Positions 12,701 to 25,313 are shown, counted from the first letter of the stretch. The stretch: 64,000 nt of DNA from Neospora caninum Liverpool (GCF_000208865.1 NC_018393.1:1798001-1862000); one strand, 5' to 3'. The notes: generated by a model not told the origin, from the letters alone. Translations and numbers: made by a program.

Positions 12701-15680
12701 GGCCTTGCCAGGAAGACCTCGTTCGAGCAGCGGCGTGGATACGGGGGCGACGGACGGGCGTCGAACTCGGGACTGAACGTCTCTCGCACAGTCGCGATCA
12801 CGTCTCAAGCAGGCGACACAGGAACACGCATCTGAACCGTTTCGTGGAGCAGTGCAACCCCCTGGTTGTCCGCGACGACAGACGCTCGAACGGTGTGCGA
12901 GACTGCTTTCGATCCAGTTCACTCGTTCGTCGCCTCTCCTCAATCACGTTCCCTGGGGGGAAAGAACAACTGGCATCCGCTACGGGGAAGGCGATGTTTC
13001 GCTTTCCTTCAAAGACGTGGTCTGCCGCCTGCTGACCCTCTGCGAGGCTTACCGAGCACAGGGTTCCTGGAGAAACAGCCGTAATCGACGAGTCGCGTCG
13101 CGATGGAGAGGCGCCGCCGGGTGCAGACCCAAAAAGCAGTGGTGCCCCGCACGCATTTCCTGCGCTCCTCGGCGTGAGGATGTCCGGATGAGGCGGGGCC
13201 AGAGGCGAGGCGAGGAGGAGTTCTCCTTCGTGGCAGAAAGGAAACATTTTCTTCTGGAAGAGAGGCGCAGTCCCACATCGCTCTTCGCGCTCCTCGCCTT
13301 CACTCTTCTTCCCCTTCCCCGTGGCGTTGCCAGGGGCGCCGACTAGGCCGTCAGCTGAGGCATCAATGTCGAAGACGCGATCCTGCGTCGTTTCCCCACT
13401 TCCACCCTCCTTTCGATCTTCAAACGCACACACTGTGAGACTCTCCCCTCCTACTTCTTTCTCATTCTTTGCATTCGGCAGTGCTCTAGGGACGGTGAGG
13501 AAGCCGGGGATGAAGCCCGAAGAGAGACATGAGGACCCAGACGCGCCGTGGGAGCCGAAGAAAAAGGGGCGAGCGCGTGGAGACCGTGAGGCGCTAAAGA
13601 CAAGCTGACGGGCAAACCGCGAGCAGCAGAGCGGCGACGACGTAGGCGTAGAGGGGGAACAGTCCATCGTTTGCCCCACCGGATACAGAGGCAAGGACAC
13701 ATCATCGAGCCGCAGGACAGCTGAACTCTCTCGAGCTATCGGGCCCCCAGTGCCACAGTCAGTTTTCACCACCGATTCGTCTTCCACTGGCCGATCACTG
13801 GCGGTCGCCCCGCCTGGGCGCCTGGCCGCCGCCGTTGTCAGAGGCGCGTCGGCGCCGTAATCCTCAGCGACGGCGCCATGCGGGTCTTCGTTCTCTCCAG
13901 CCCGTGCGTCATCCTGTTCTTTGTCGTCGCGTGGAATGAACGTGTCTTGATCCTTCTCTGCGGCCACATGAGACAGTGCAACTGCACCGTTTCCCACATT
14001 TGTGCCGGCGTTGGCCAAGTCTGACGCGTCTCTCTTTGCTTCTCTCCAGCGGGCGACTCTCGTCACATCCTCGGCACTGCTGACGGCGCCCGAAGAGAGT
14101 CCCATAATGTCGAGCTCAACGGAGAGCGAGAGCATACGAATGACAGCGTCCTCTGGAAGCTGTTGCGCTTCCGATGTCGTTGCAGTCTTCTCATACCGTT
14201 CGCCAGCTTCTCCGCCTTCCCTGAATCCTGCAGGCGCGACTAGCGCGGCCGCGTCTTCTCCAGTCTCTGGCTTCATTGTCCAATCTGACTGGTGGTCCCC
14301 GACAGTCTCCATCTCCACATCGCCAGCTAGTCTCTCTTCTCCATCGCTCGACTTTGCCGCTCCCTCGTTCAAACTGTCCCTTCCGTCGGCGTCGGCACAC
14401 CCGGAAGGCGGCGTATGCGGGGGACGAGACGCTCCGGCGCCTCTGTTTCTGCCTCTTCTTCTCCCGCCATTGAGCCGGCCCGAACTGGCCATTCTCCCCT
14501 CCTCGTCGCGCCCTCTCGCGTGGGAAAGGGCCGCGGGATCAGGATCGTTGCCACCCTGTTCTCTCATTTCCTGCTGTCGAAGAAGGCGGAGCCCTGGCGT
14601 GCGTCCTTCTTCCTGTTCGCGCAGCGCAGCTTGGAGCCGCGTGTGGAAGTCAGGTTGAAGAAGCGTTTTCCCACCCGTCTCGCGGTCCCCGTCGAACCCA
14701 GAAAAACCGTCTTCCTCTGTGCTCTCTCCGCTGTCTTTCTCCTCTTGCAATCTCTGTTCTTCCTCTCTCTGCCGTTCCTGCTTTCCCGGTAGCCTCGCCT
14801 CCGGTTTCAGCTCGGCGCCAGCCCCAGTTGTGAGGCTCATTGAAGGAATTCGCGAGAAGAGGGGCGACTCGTGGAAGGGAAAGGAGGGAGAAAGCCCGCA
14901 GAGGGGATCGGCGGCTCGCCAGAGCTCTGCTCTCCGCCTGCGGCTGAAAGAGAGAGAAGAATCAACCGACGTCGAGCGCGAGAGACGGTGAGAGGGCGGA
15001 AACGCATCGGCCGACAAAACGCGTGGCCTACCGGCTCCACACTCGACCTCACAAGGCAGCACCTCGTTCACGTCCACCCCCATTCTGTCGTCGTGCTTCG
15101 CCATGAGTGACAGGCGCTGCTTGATCTCGGGCTGTCCCCTGCCTCCGGCATCTACGCCAGGGTCTCCCCTGCTTGGACTTCCCTTGCCCTCTCCCAAGAA
15201 AGACGAAAAAAGGGGCGAGCGTAGGGCACCAGATCCTGGTCTTGCTGCGCCCCGCCTGTGAACGACAGCGGACGAAAACGGAAACGGTTTGGGGTTCCCC
15301 CGCGAAAGGCCCTCTCGGTCGACGAGTTTCGTTCCCGGCAGCGTGCGGTCCTCCTTCTCTTCTTGACCCGCGCCGTCGGGGCTTCGGGAGAGAGAGGCGA
15401 CGTCCGTGACACTCTCCGGCAGGAAGTCGATGTACTCGTCGTACTCAGTCAGGCACCGTCGCAAGTGAGGGCTGACGACTGTGGTGCCTACTCCCGCGTC
15501 GCGAACAAGCTGCCGGGAAGCGACAGATGAAAAGTCTGAACTTGAAGACGCTGCAGTGCACGGCTCGGACGCCGGCGCTGAAGAAGCTTCATTGCGACCC
15601 GGACAGGCCTCCTGGTCTGTGAGAAGTTGCAGTCGCAGCGCGTGCCGCTGTGGGGGGGAAGAGGGCGTCTCTGGTTGCAT
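3782..15680 (-). CDS. Giant ApiAP2 transcription factor, five-exon model
   Basis: Predicted sequence-specific DNA-binding regulator of the apicomplexan ApiAP2 family, acting in the nucleus. Model on the minus strand: first exon from ATG at 15680 (donor unresolved, before the stop at 12798), then 12650-8225, 7837-7400, 7048-6302 and 5877-3782. The last three introns have GT-AG ends and phase 1 on both sides, giving one continuous frame of about 2,570 residues even without the first exon. The canonical AP2 domain is split by the 8225/7837 intron. A divergent AP2-like segment lies in the last exon near 4755-4893. The rest is low-complexity Ser/Ala/Gly/Pro/Glu sequence with two ordered helical stretches in the large exon (around LHALFFEHVDCLRSS and LVASLRALRSLAPSW). 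The C terminus holds basic patches (KKRSRE, SKKARMD). The first exon could instead be a separate gene. I cannot assign a specific AP2 name. Confidence 0.82.
4752..4896 (-). other. Divergent AP2-like domain in last exon (gene 1)
   Basis: The residues RVEGIKYNVKCACWEVSC are followed by a short FKVFSTRRLGG turn and LQEAYDLAVKWKQEVE. This keeps the AP2 spacing: G-x-x-Y, a central W, then a helix with A-Y-D-x-A and W-K. Several usual positions are replaced, so it is either a divergent DNA-binding domain or an AP2-derived interaction fold. It lies wholly within one exon, unlike the first domain. Confidence 0.7.
7750..8290 (-). other. Canonical AP2 domain split by an intron (gene 1)
   Basis: The end of the large exon reads VKGVFIGKKNTCWVAQWTDS and the next exon continues RSRQTCYNIKTLGFEVARQK. 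Joining 8225 to 7837 completes a glycine codon and gives the full ApiAP2 pattern: GV-x-W-x-A-x-W, then a G-rich turn, then LGFEVARQKAIEER as the C-terminal helix. The intron 7838-8224 has a good donor (GTAAGA) and a pyrimidine-rich acceptor ending CTCAG. In known AP2 structures the strand residues before the helix contact DNA, so this domain should be functional. Confidence 0.9.
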
Positions 15681-18600
15681 CGTTGCTGTGCTAGGGCATC
15701 GACCGGCTCAACAGGGAAGTAAAAAACTGAAGGGAAAAACCTTATTCCTAACGCTTATGTACAGGTCATTTGCATATGACCGCAGGCCTTTGCAGCAGCG
15801 CCTTTCTGCGAGCAAAGATGCTGGGGAAAAGACGTCGTTCAGGGCGATACAGAGGAGTGTTCTCCGACCAAAAGGATCAGCAGAAGAAGAGTCTGGCGAT
15901 GGCGTCACTCTCATACGAGAGGATGACAATACACCTTGGCCGAAACTTCCAGCAAAATTCCGCGCCCGTGCAACAAGGCTCGTTTCGTCTAGTCTGCTCT
16001 TCGACTCATTCCCACAGGGTACAAGCCGTGGGACTCAACCGCGAAGATGCCTGCGAAAAAAAGCACTGGACACGCAGGCACACCACAAAAACCAAAGATC
16101 AGACGTTTTCCCGCCTAAACGACGGCGTGAACGGGGGCGCAGAGGATACAGAAAAAACCTAGTGGGCGCAGATCGTTGCTCCAACACGGAAATGAAGGTG
16201 ACGGCTCGTGGATGCGCAGCATCGAGAGTGGGAACTGGGTAAACGAAACACAAAGCCTTCAGAAGGAGTAGCCTTCACAATCACCAGACACTGCACTTCT
16301 CTCGTGCGCATTTGCTGTCCTAGAATACTGGCCACCAAAAAGAATCTCAGAGCTCCTTGGTCTCCCAGCTCGAGCGACGCGTGCGCTCGATGGGTCGAGT
16401 CGTCGCAAGGGGAGACGCCGGCGAGCGAAGTTTCGCACGTTCGCCCTTGACGAGGCACTTGACATCGATTTGCATCAGCCAAGGTGGACACGCGGAAAGA
16501 GAACAGAAAGTTTCCCCCGCACGCCTCGCGCGAGTTGAGTGGACGCGTCCCTCACTTTTCAAGCGGCGCGAAGACCCGACACGTACATCAGTCTATGCGC
16601 ACACACTGGAGACCCCGTGCGACCGCACGCTTTTTTCTGCGGAAATCTGGCAGTCCTGCGCACGGCGCGATCACCCCGTTTCAAGAAAGCGCAGACTTTC
16701 GCCAGCAGCGTCTGCCCAATTCTCCGTCGCGCATTTCGCGGCACACGTATTCCCCAGATCGCGGTCACACTCACCTCAAACAGAGTCACATAACAGCCAG
16801 AGACCGCGGCGGTCACCCGTCTCCTGTCTCTCCTCTGTTCTCTCGGAACGGGGTGCAAAGACGGAACGGGAACCGTGGCGTCCACTCGCAAAAGCCCAAA
16901 AGGGAGAGGAAAAACCAAGACAAACGATGGAAGAAAACAACAGAGGCACCCCAGGCTGGGAGAGCTTCTGTCTCTATTCGCGCTTCCGTCGACTCACCTC
17001 TCGGGGTCGTCCCTGCCTGGCGCCGCGTTTTTTACCACTCGATGACCACGCGGGTTGGGGATCTTCCACCGACGAAGCGTGCGCTTCTTCGTCCTCGACA
17101 AAGCAAATGTCTCGCTGCTTTTGCCTCCGAGGAAAGTGGGGGTTTGTCAAAAAAAAAGTCAGATGCTTTCCCTTCAGGACCATAGCTTTCCCTAGATCTT
17201 CCGCACGGAGAAACAGAAGAGTGGAGATTCTTTGTCCCAAATTTCAGCGCTCGAACTCCCGGAAAAAAACACCGAGAAATCGACTCGCGCGATCTCCCGC
17301 GGATTTTGAGTACCACGCGCTCCCGTGAAGGGGGGGGGGGGGGGGGGAAAGAGGGGGGGACCACCGGATGTGGCGGTCGACGTCCTCGTAGACTTTGAAG
17401 ACAAGGTGACAGGGACACGTGATGGGAAGCGCGTAAAATCTGAAAAGGTGACAAGCACATACGAGAAAAAACGGTTTTCAGGTTGATGCTTGGGACACCG
17501 GGGGAACACATTCTCATTTCGATCGATAGAGCACACACGTGGTCATCTGCTGGCGGCGAGAGTGCAGCAGATGGAGTCGCTGAAGGGCGGCCGCCCCGTT
17601 CGTTCATTCGAGTATGTCCATCGACATTTGTCCAGGGGTGTAGATGTCATCTGCTGCAGACGCTCGCCGCCTTCCTCCCTAAAATAGGCCTTGTGGGTGT
17701 GGTCTAGTCACATATGCACAGAAGCTTGTATTGGGAGGCGCTGCGGTTCCGGAGCATTACTCAGCCACTCCTTAGAAAAAAGGGGGAAACACGTTCTTGC
17801 TCAATCCTTCTTGTTGAATCTGACTCAAAGCAAACGGAACGCGGACGAACTCGACATATGCACACTGGCACCAAACCAATTCCTGCTTGGCTGAAGCAGG
17901 TGGACGGACACTCAAGTCGCCTTGTACGGCAGCCTTCTGCCTCTCATCTGTACTGAGGGGGGACAGCACGAGCGTTTGTGATCTGTCGTACGGCGTGTGT
18001 ATCGACAAGATGGGATTAGAGGTGACACCAGGCATACGTTGGTGCTACCATGCAACAAAATGAGAGAGGAGCTGCGGTATGTGACCGCGTCGACTTCGAA
18101 GACGCCTTTCTGGCCCGGTTTTTTAACGTAAAATTCTCACCAGGAGTGGACAAAGAACTGGAACCACTGCTTACACGCCAGCGCTATCGCGGCAGTTGGT
18201 AGCGGCGGGGCGTGCTATGAGAGGAGACTCTCTCGGGTGATAAGGACGCCAGGCTCAGGGGCACATTCCGGGTGCTTCGGCGTAGAGTGTCGTGCCTCGT
18301 CGTCCTATCACACATGGGCAGAGAAGAAAGTCGCGCCGTTTTTGCCGCACAGAGACTCGCAGCGGTCGTGAGAAGATTGCCAGTACCAAGACTGCAAGGA
18401 CGACTCCGGTCAAAAAGGGGGAAAATGTCCCATCCAAACCCGACAGTAGCCCCGCGCGGCGGTGTGTTGGGGACCAGGGGAGGCGGTAGGTGAGAAGTCT
18501 CTCCTGCCTCTGAGCCGCGTGCCCGACAGGCGACGGGAAGGCGGTGAGCAAGCGGCCCTTGGGGTACTATTCCCCGCCACAAAAAATGGGACGCCGCGGA

Positions 18601-21600
18601 TTTTTTTATCTTCACTGAACGGACGGCAAAACGGCATCGCTACAAACATGTGCAAAACGTTTGAAAAATCGCGAGACTCTCCGCGCAGGGAATATCGCCG
18701 ATTCAGACGCGACGCTCACGCGTTCGCAGGATGCTAGGCGATAGTTTCGCGATTTCTCAGCTCAGGTTCGCACCGACACACCCGAGCAACGGATGGGCAG
18801 ACAGAGAGGGGTTTTTGTGTCGTTGACCCCCGCTCTTTTGCCCCTCCCCTGCTCACACAGCCGTCCAAATCCGCACCGTGTGTTCACTTCCACCACGCGC
18901 TCGCGCGCCGGTCGTAGCGACCACGTATTCTGCTCTCTCTCTGCCACCGAGTCAGCGAACGCTCGACCTACTGCGGAAAAAATTGACTCCAACTGGGGGG
19001 ATTCGTGGGCACGCTGTCGTGGGGGAAGACGCAGAAGGCGCGAGTGCGAACGCCACACGCACCCTCTGAATTTACAGGCCAAGAGGCTGCGCACACAACA
19101 GGACGCCTGTGGTAGCAGGACGGGAATGACGCAGTAGCGTGATTCGCGCGGCGGTGAACCCTGATGGAGCTACGATGGGGAAGTCGAGATGAAGCTTGCG
19201 GAAAGGAATCGAGAACGACGGAAAGAGAGAGTTCATAGGGCCAACTTTAAAACTTTGGACGCAAAAAACAGAGGAGAACGCTGCACACGAACTAAGAAAA
19301 CAATAAAGTAAACGCAGCTCAGAAAGCGACAGCTACACCACTCTCTCACCGACGGGGCTGCAAAGTTAGGAGGTCGTTCGTTCGCCCCCCACTTTGCTTC
19401 ATCAGATATTGCACCGCGTCCTCTCCTTTTGATATGACATTTCAGTGTGTAAGATCTTCCAGTTGCCCTCCTTCTCGAAAGCAGCGACGCAAACAGAAAG
19501 ATACAAAAAAACTGACGTTGACGCAGCGGAGGCCGGCCACCTCGACACAGGCGAGCATAGATCTGGCGGTCGACTGTCCAACCCTCCAAACTTCCCCCCA
19601 CCCACCTCGCACACGTGGCCGCAGTGAACGGTCCATTTCGAGTGACTCACCACCACCCTCTCTCTCCAGTTGAAGCGTGCGAAAAAGGCGGGGCAAAACT
19701 ACTCTCGCGGACCCGCGAACACACGTCTCAAACAGTCCTGGCGTCATTTGGCTGTGGCAACGAAGGGGGGGAGAGGGCTTGAGTGAGGAAAACCGTGACA
19801 GTCTCTGTGGCATTCCAAAGCCGCACACTGCATTCTTGACTTACTCACGGGGATGCACTTTCATATTAGTGAAGTTGAAGCAGTGTGCACAGTGACACTG
19901 GCCCCCTGGTTCGTTTTGGCTGTCATCGATCCACGAGACACGTCGGAACTCCTAGATACAAACCAGCACGAATAGGAGACTGAGAATGCGGAGGGCGAGG
20001 AACGCCAAGGATCAAGGAAGGAGACACATCGTTTCGCAATTGCCGCCTGAATGTTGTTTGCCATTACGTGGCAGGGAAATCTGATCCAGGTCTCACGTGT
20101 GCAAAACTCTCCTCAATGCCGATTTCCTTCTTGAGGGCAGGCAAGCGAACAAATCCTACAGCAGGCACCACACTACAGACGAGATATGGTTACGCCGGAA
20201 AAGGGCAAGGCAGCATACACGGTGCCAGGGGAGAAAGATGAAAGACAAAACCGTATGGCGTGCTTGAAAAGTGTGTGTTACTCGACAGACTCTTGTCAGC
20301 CGGCAGGCGAGCCTTTTTCTTGTCGGGGTGTCGCAGGATGAGCGTTCGGGAGGGCGAACTGTAGGCAGAGAGGCACAAAAATTCAAGCAGTGTTGATGGA
20401 TGAGGTGAGGTACGACACGAGCTTCAGAAATCGAACTTTACGAAGCCGCACACCTTTCTCACATAGTCCCCAAACACTATTTCTTCAATGGTTGCAAGGC
20501 GGCGAATTCAACAAGTCCGCCGTGGGCGGAAGCCTCATTTTTTCCGGCGACCGACAGGCTCGTGAGGGACAAGCGTGCGCATCTAGCTAGTGTGTATTCC
20601 TTTCTGACCTCTTTTGAGTGATCAACTGCGTAGTCAAGTGTCAGGTTGTTCTTGGCGCACCAGCTGTGGAACCTGTAACCGTCTTAACGGAGAATACGCA
20701 GTTTGTCCATCGTGTTTGCCTTGTCTCCCTCATTCTACAATGCTCGATTTTGCATTTGTGTAGAACGGCGACGACCAAAATTATTGTCTCCGCCACGCGC
20801 CCCGTTCGAGACGCCGTCAGTCAATCGGATTCAAAACAGTAATTTCCAGTGGGAGGTGAGGCCTTTGTACCTTTAGAAAGAAAAGATTGTTCGCGTGTGT
20901 CTCACAGGCGATAAATGTGGTATTCCGAGGCCTGCCTTTCCTGAGAAAAACCTGCTTTACGATCGAGACTGCCTAGAGAATGCCGGCGTAGGTAGTGGCG
21001 TGTTTTTTCACGAGCGCGCTCACGCTATAGGGTAGGACCGTCAGGGGTGCCGTCATCGGACGACCGTTGTATTCGTGTGTGTCTTTTCAGAACAACGTGC
21101 GCAAGTAAATTTGACAGGCGTGTTTGCCTTTCCACATAATAGTCGCATGTACCAGAGTGTTCCCGGGGGTACGCCCTCACTTCCCGGGTGGATTCGACGT
21201 TGACCGCTGTCCCCCTAATATGCGCGAGAGCATCACATGGCAAGAAGCAAGTAGAAGTAAGCGCTGCTTGAACGTTTTTTTATTATTTAGTCGTTGAACA
21301 CGAAGGCAGCACATCACCGGGGCAAGCCACCGCTTGGATGGCGAGCGGCCTCCATCTATCCGGAATACTTAGCTTCGGGTTACGTACCACCAAGGCTCTG
21401 AAAAAGAGGCATATTTTGAGGAATCGTTTAACAGAACATTGCGACACAGCTTCAAAAATCAGGCAGCCCTGACCCCTGCCGCGCTCGACGAGAATGCACT
21501 GTGGCCTTGACCATTTCCTCTGGTGTCTATGCGTGCAGAGGTCTTTCAAGTTTGCTAACCATCCTTACACGATCACCGCATTCACTGTTTCCAAATCGAA

Positions 21601-21908
21601 AAAACCACCGCCTCTCTAACTTCCTATATCCTGCATAGAGTAATCACGTGCAAGGAAACTGGAAAGTCTTTTCTTCTCACAGAGTCACGTGACGCGGGTC
21701 TCGTCGATCCTTCTGCCCCGCCCGCCTCCCCCCCCAAATATCCACGACATCTACTGTCTCTCTGTATCGAGAGCCCGTCTTTTCAAATTCTACCTGTGGT
21801 TTGAGGAAAAGCTTGTGACGGACTTTGAGAAGGACAATGCACCTTCCGTTCATTCGCACAGGGTACAAGCAGTACCAGAGGCACCCGGGCGGTTTAGTAC
21901 TCTGTCAC
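15681..21908. other. Upstream region of AP2 gene 1; no supported gene
   Basis: No reading frame here has an ATG start plus protein-like composition. The 15.7-19.9 kb part is GC-rich and open in several frames by chance, as expected for a long 5' leader and promoter of the minus-strand AP2 gene starting at 15680. It contains a run of 17 G at 17331-17347. The part from 20 to 21.9 kb is plain intergenic sequence or 3' untranslated region of the SFT2 gene. Noncoding exons may be present but cannot be placed without transcript data. Confidence 0.5.
17331..17347 (+). repeat. Homopolymer run of 17 G
   Basis: Seventeen consecutive G, followed after GAAAGA-like spacing by a further run of seven. It lies about 1.65 kb upstream of the start codon of AP2 gene 1 and reads as C in the sense of that gene. 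Such tracts are length-variable and can stall polymerases. Confidence 0.95.
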
Positions 21909-23652
21909 TTATAGCCATGAACGCACCCATCTGAAGCACCACAAGACACTCTCGCGGCCATAGGGTATGTAGCTAAGAGAGTACCATATATATGCAAGCC
22001 ACTGAAGTGTTAGACAGAGAATCACGAGTGGTGCAACCGGCATGAATATCGCGCAAAGCAGGGTCCCCATAATACTGCCAGCGAAGACGCCGGAACTCCA
22101 AAGTCGCGATTTCTCTGTCATGCCTTCCAGCTGCCGCCTAAAACCGACAAGAAAGGCCGTACCCAAGAGGCCAACACAATTCCCCAATGTGTACGCGATG
22201 GCAAACTTGGTGCTCTTGCCTCGTACTAGATCTTGAAACGAACCTGAGAGAAAAAGGAGTATGAACGGCGTACACATAATGCATTTCCTTCCGTACGTTT
22301 GACTCGCGCGAACAGTCGTGCGGGCCTCGAATTGCCAGCAAGCATACCCTTCTCGACAACATCGCTGGCGGCACGCAATTCACACGTCGACGCCTTACAT
22401 GTGCAGAATCCATGTGAGCCTGCTCTGCTGTCTCCAGGGCGCGCGGCTCCAAACGTCGTGCAGTCTAAGTGTGTGCCCAGCTTAGGTCGATCTGACGCGC
22501 TTTTTTCTTTATCAAACTAGCACTGCCGGCGTATACCGGCATGGCGTGTTCTCAGTTGAACTCGCACGAGGTCGTGGCCCGTATGATTGAGTTCTCTCGT
22601 TTTGACAACTCGGTCACCGCAGCGACGACACTCGCCAGGAACGATCCACAGATACTCACAACAGGGCGCGGAATCCTTGTGCTGCGTGTGCCCCCATCGC
22701 TCTTTCCACGTTCTGAACGATGTCGTAACGCCAAGCCCATGGAGGAACCCTCCACACCACATTAGATATTCGTAGATTCTGCTTATCAGCATAACCTTAA
22801 CTGGCAACACAGAGCAACTAGCCTTCCTGTTATTCTTGCAGAATGATGTATTCAATCGCAAAAACGGATGCGATGTACCGGGCGGAAGAGGTGATAAAGG
22901 CGAGGACTGGAGCAGCCCATAGGGGGGGGCGCTGAAGAGATTGTCGTGGGCAGATAGGAGGAGTGCGCTCTAGAAAAAGAGACGCGATAACGGAGAAGAG
23001 CAGTGGTTAAAAGGAGCAAACGCAATGTAGGAGGGGCCAGAAGGAAACCGAATATCTCACCGAGCATGGAGAACAAAGGAGGGTGAATACGCGTCAATGG
23101 TTTTCTTTCAGCGAAGTACAAAAGTGAGATCTCCCCACATTTCGCAGTGTGCTTGCCTCCTCGTTCTCCCCTACCTAGAGCAAGAGACGAGATGACGAGG
23201 CAGCCTATAAAGCATGTGAGCCACCCAAGTAGACGTTCGGTCAGGGTCAAAGGTGGAAAACAGCAACACCACTCTTCTTCTTCTTCAAGGTCGTCAAACT
23301 GCTGACCAGCTGCTTGCCCCAGCGAGTCGGTGCTCCTGCCTCTCAGCCGCTCGGAGACAGCCCGCGGAAACGCGAGAAGTCGTCCTCCCATGTCCCGAGA
23401 GGAACTGGATGTTCCCTGAGGGAACGGCCATCCTTCGTGGTACGCTGGATGTCTCTGGGATGATTCCGCTCTCCGATCGTCCGGCGACACTGATACATGG
23501 TAGGAAGAAACATATTTCTGCTCTCCTTCTCGGCCGCCGGATGACGTCACTCGGCCACTGGCGTTTTCTCGTGAGTTTACACCGAAGCCATCAGGACGGG
23601 CGTGTGAGGACAGAGAGGCAGTCAGAAGAGGAGCTGAGGTTCGTCCAGGCAT
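21909..23652 (-). CDS. SFT2: SFT2-family vesicle transport protein
   Basis: SFT2 proteins are four-helix membrane proteins of the Golgi and endosome needed for vesicle fusion and retrograde traffic. Exon 1 runs 23652-23175 and exon 2 runs 22243-21909. The intron 22244-23174 has a GTAGGG donor and a TTTCTCTCAG acceptor, and both sides are phase 1, giving 270 residues. After a polar N-terminal extension of about 130 residues with an EEEEE run, the family core appears: LTLTERLLGWLTCFIGC (helix 1), KFAIAYTLGNCVGLLGTAFL (helix 2), a loop ending RQLEGM, a third helix, and the hallmark LQWLAYIWYSLSYIPYGR before the C terminus. The YTLGN and WYSLSYIP motifs are diagnostic of the family. The N-terminal extension is longer than in yeast or human proteins and may carry regulatory signals. 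Confidence 0.92.
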
Positions 23653-24779
23653 CTTGGACCTTTAGTTTGCCGAGTTTCGTTTCGTAACGTGCGAGACGTG
23701 TCTCGAACGGCAAGAAGACATTCTCGCTCAACGTACACTTGAGGTGAAACGCGCGGAGCAGTCGTGCTTCCTCCTCTCGAGAACGACGTCGCAGATGGAA
23801 GACGACGATTCCGAAAATGTGAATTCGCGACACCGAAAGGAAAACGGGCTTAAAAGGCAATTTTCTTCCCAGTCTTCCGGTATTGTCCCCGGCTGGGGAC
23901 AAACACACGGCGACGGACAGGGCAGTACCTCAGCGTCTTGTCTTTCTCGAGCAGAAGCCGGAGGACGAAAAATCGCCTCGATGTTGAAATTGTCTACTTT
24001 CGTGGTCTATCAAGAGAGATGCCGTTTCTGGAGACCATGGGACGGTACGGAAAGTGTAAAGGGACAGGACCGAGAGAGACTGGCGGCTCGGCTGTCTAGA
24101 AAGAAGTCCCGGGGAACGCGGAAATGACCCTCTTTCCTGTCAGAAGGAGGCACGAAACAAGACGAATGGAGACATAATATTTATTCAGGTTCGGAGTGGA
24201 ACTCCTGATGCTGAGATCTGTAGTCGATTTTGGCTTAAATGGGCGGCCGGTCCACAAGAGACAAGCACAAAAATAGCATAATGGTAGGCTACCCCAAGGT
24301 TCTCCGCCACACAAAGGGTGCCACGTGCATGCCAGAGCGTGGTGAACCGAGATATGTCTGGAGACTTGAGAAGAAAAGTAGGCAACGGACAGGAAAGAAA
24401 CGCGGAAGAGTGTTCGTCTCCCGGCATCTTTGGCTTTGATTATCGTCCATACCGTTGTTGTCGCAAAGCAACCGAGGGCCGGAACAGCGGTCCCGTCTGT
24501 TGCGACTTGCGCGTCACACCTTTTCGGGCTCGTCTCCAAGTAAGACCCGCTCTCTATCCGTGAGACGGCGACACGAACAGGCGTGCAGATGGCAAACAGA
24601 GCAGCCCTGCATACGGTGGCAGGGAAAGTTGATTCACAGAAAAAGCGTTTAGAACAAGGAAGAAGGGGAACGCACACGAGGGACGGTACTGACCAGACTA
24701 TAAGGATCAGTGGAACGAGATATGTACAGCAACAAGCCGTCCACTCGGGACTTCGGAGACAAGATCTGCACCATTGGTA

Positions 24780-24945
24780 ACAGGAAATTCTACAGTTACC
24801 TGAATTCAAAGGAATTTCACCGCAGAGTCTACACGCAGCGGCAGCCGACGTAGGTCCCTAAAGCAAGTGGTAGCGCAGGGCCAGCGCTCTCAGTGGATAT
24901 ACTGAGTGTTCTCGAAACCATGCTACTACTGGTTTAGATCTTGAA
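24780..24945 (+). other. Nuclear insertion of mitochondrial DNA (rRNA fragment plus cob start)
   Basis: The plus strand contains CAAAGGAATTTCACCGC, close to the universal small-subunit rRNA core (CAAAGGAATTGACGG). About 100 bases on, the minus strand reads ATGGTTTCGAGAACACTCAG, which I recognise as the beginning of the T. gondii mitochondrial cytochrome b gene. Coccidian mitochondrial genomes are mosaics of shuffled blocks with fragmented rRNA, and T. gondii nuclear DNA is rich in such copies. The outer limits are uncertain; AT-rich sequence to about 25080 may also belong to it. Confidence 0.72.
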
Positions 24946-25084
24946 TGTCTTTGTTTACCAAATATATAAGATATAGTTTTTAGCTCCTGCACAAGATCCC
25001 ATAAAGACACATGTACCAAGGAAGTTGCAATGACCTTTGTACGCCAAATAATTACAGGTAGCGTCTAAAATATATAACCGAGTA

Positions 25085-25313
25085 TCAGGTTGCTTCACAG
25101 AACACTTTCAATAGAGAACCATGACGGCGAGTTTTCGGTAGACTGGCACTCGAAAAAAAAACGTTGACAACAGAGTGGCCAAAGGCTAGTGTACGCATAG
25201 AAGCAACTCCAGGGAAATCGACATATCGAACCAAATCTTTGTTGTAGAAAAGGTACAAATGTACAGGAAGGGCGTACACAGATAGTGACAAGAGAGTGAC
25301 AACGCACCGCATG
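25085..25313 (-). CDS. Possible short secreted ORF, unknown
   Basis: From ATG at 25313 a 75-residue frame begins MRCVVTLLSLSVYALPVHLY, a plausible signal peptide or signal anchor, followed by a mixed polar tail with LVRYVDFPGV. It may be a single small exon or a coincidence of open frame. No splice donor of good quality is seen inside it and no family is recognised. It lies just right of the mitochondrial insertion. Confidence 0.2.

Noticed and set aside
14002..14658. 218-codon plus-strand frame
   Set aside because: Antisense shadow of the first exon of AP2 gene 1 in low-complexity GC-rich DNA.
16357..17328. 323-codon plus-strand frame upstream of AP2 gene 1
   Set aside because: Starts at TTG, has random Arg/Ser-rich composition typical of GC-rich noncoding sequence, and lies in the presumed leader region.
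24096..24809. 237-codon minus-strand frame
   Set aside because: It begins at TTG inside the mitochondrial insertion, is rich in Cys and Ser without pattern, and has no recognisable domain or splice support.
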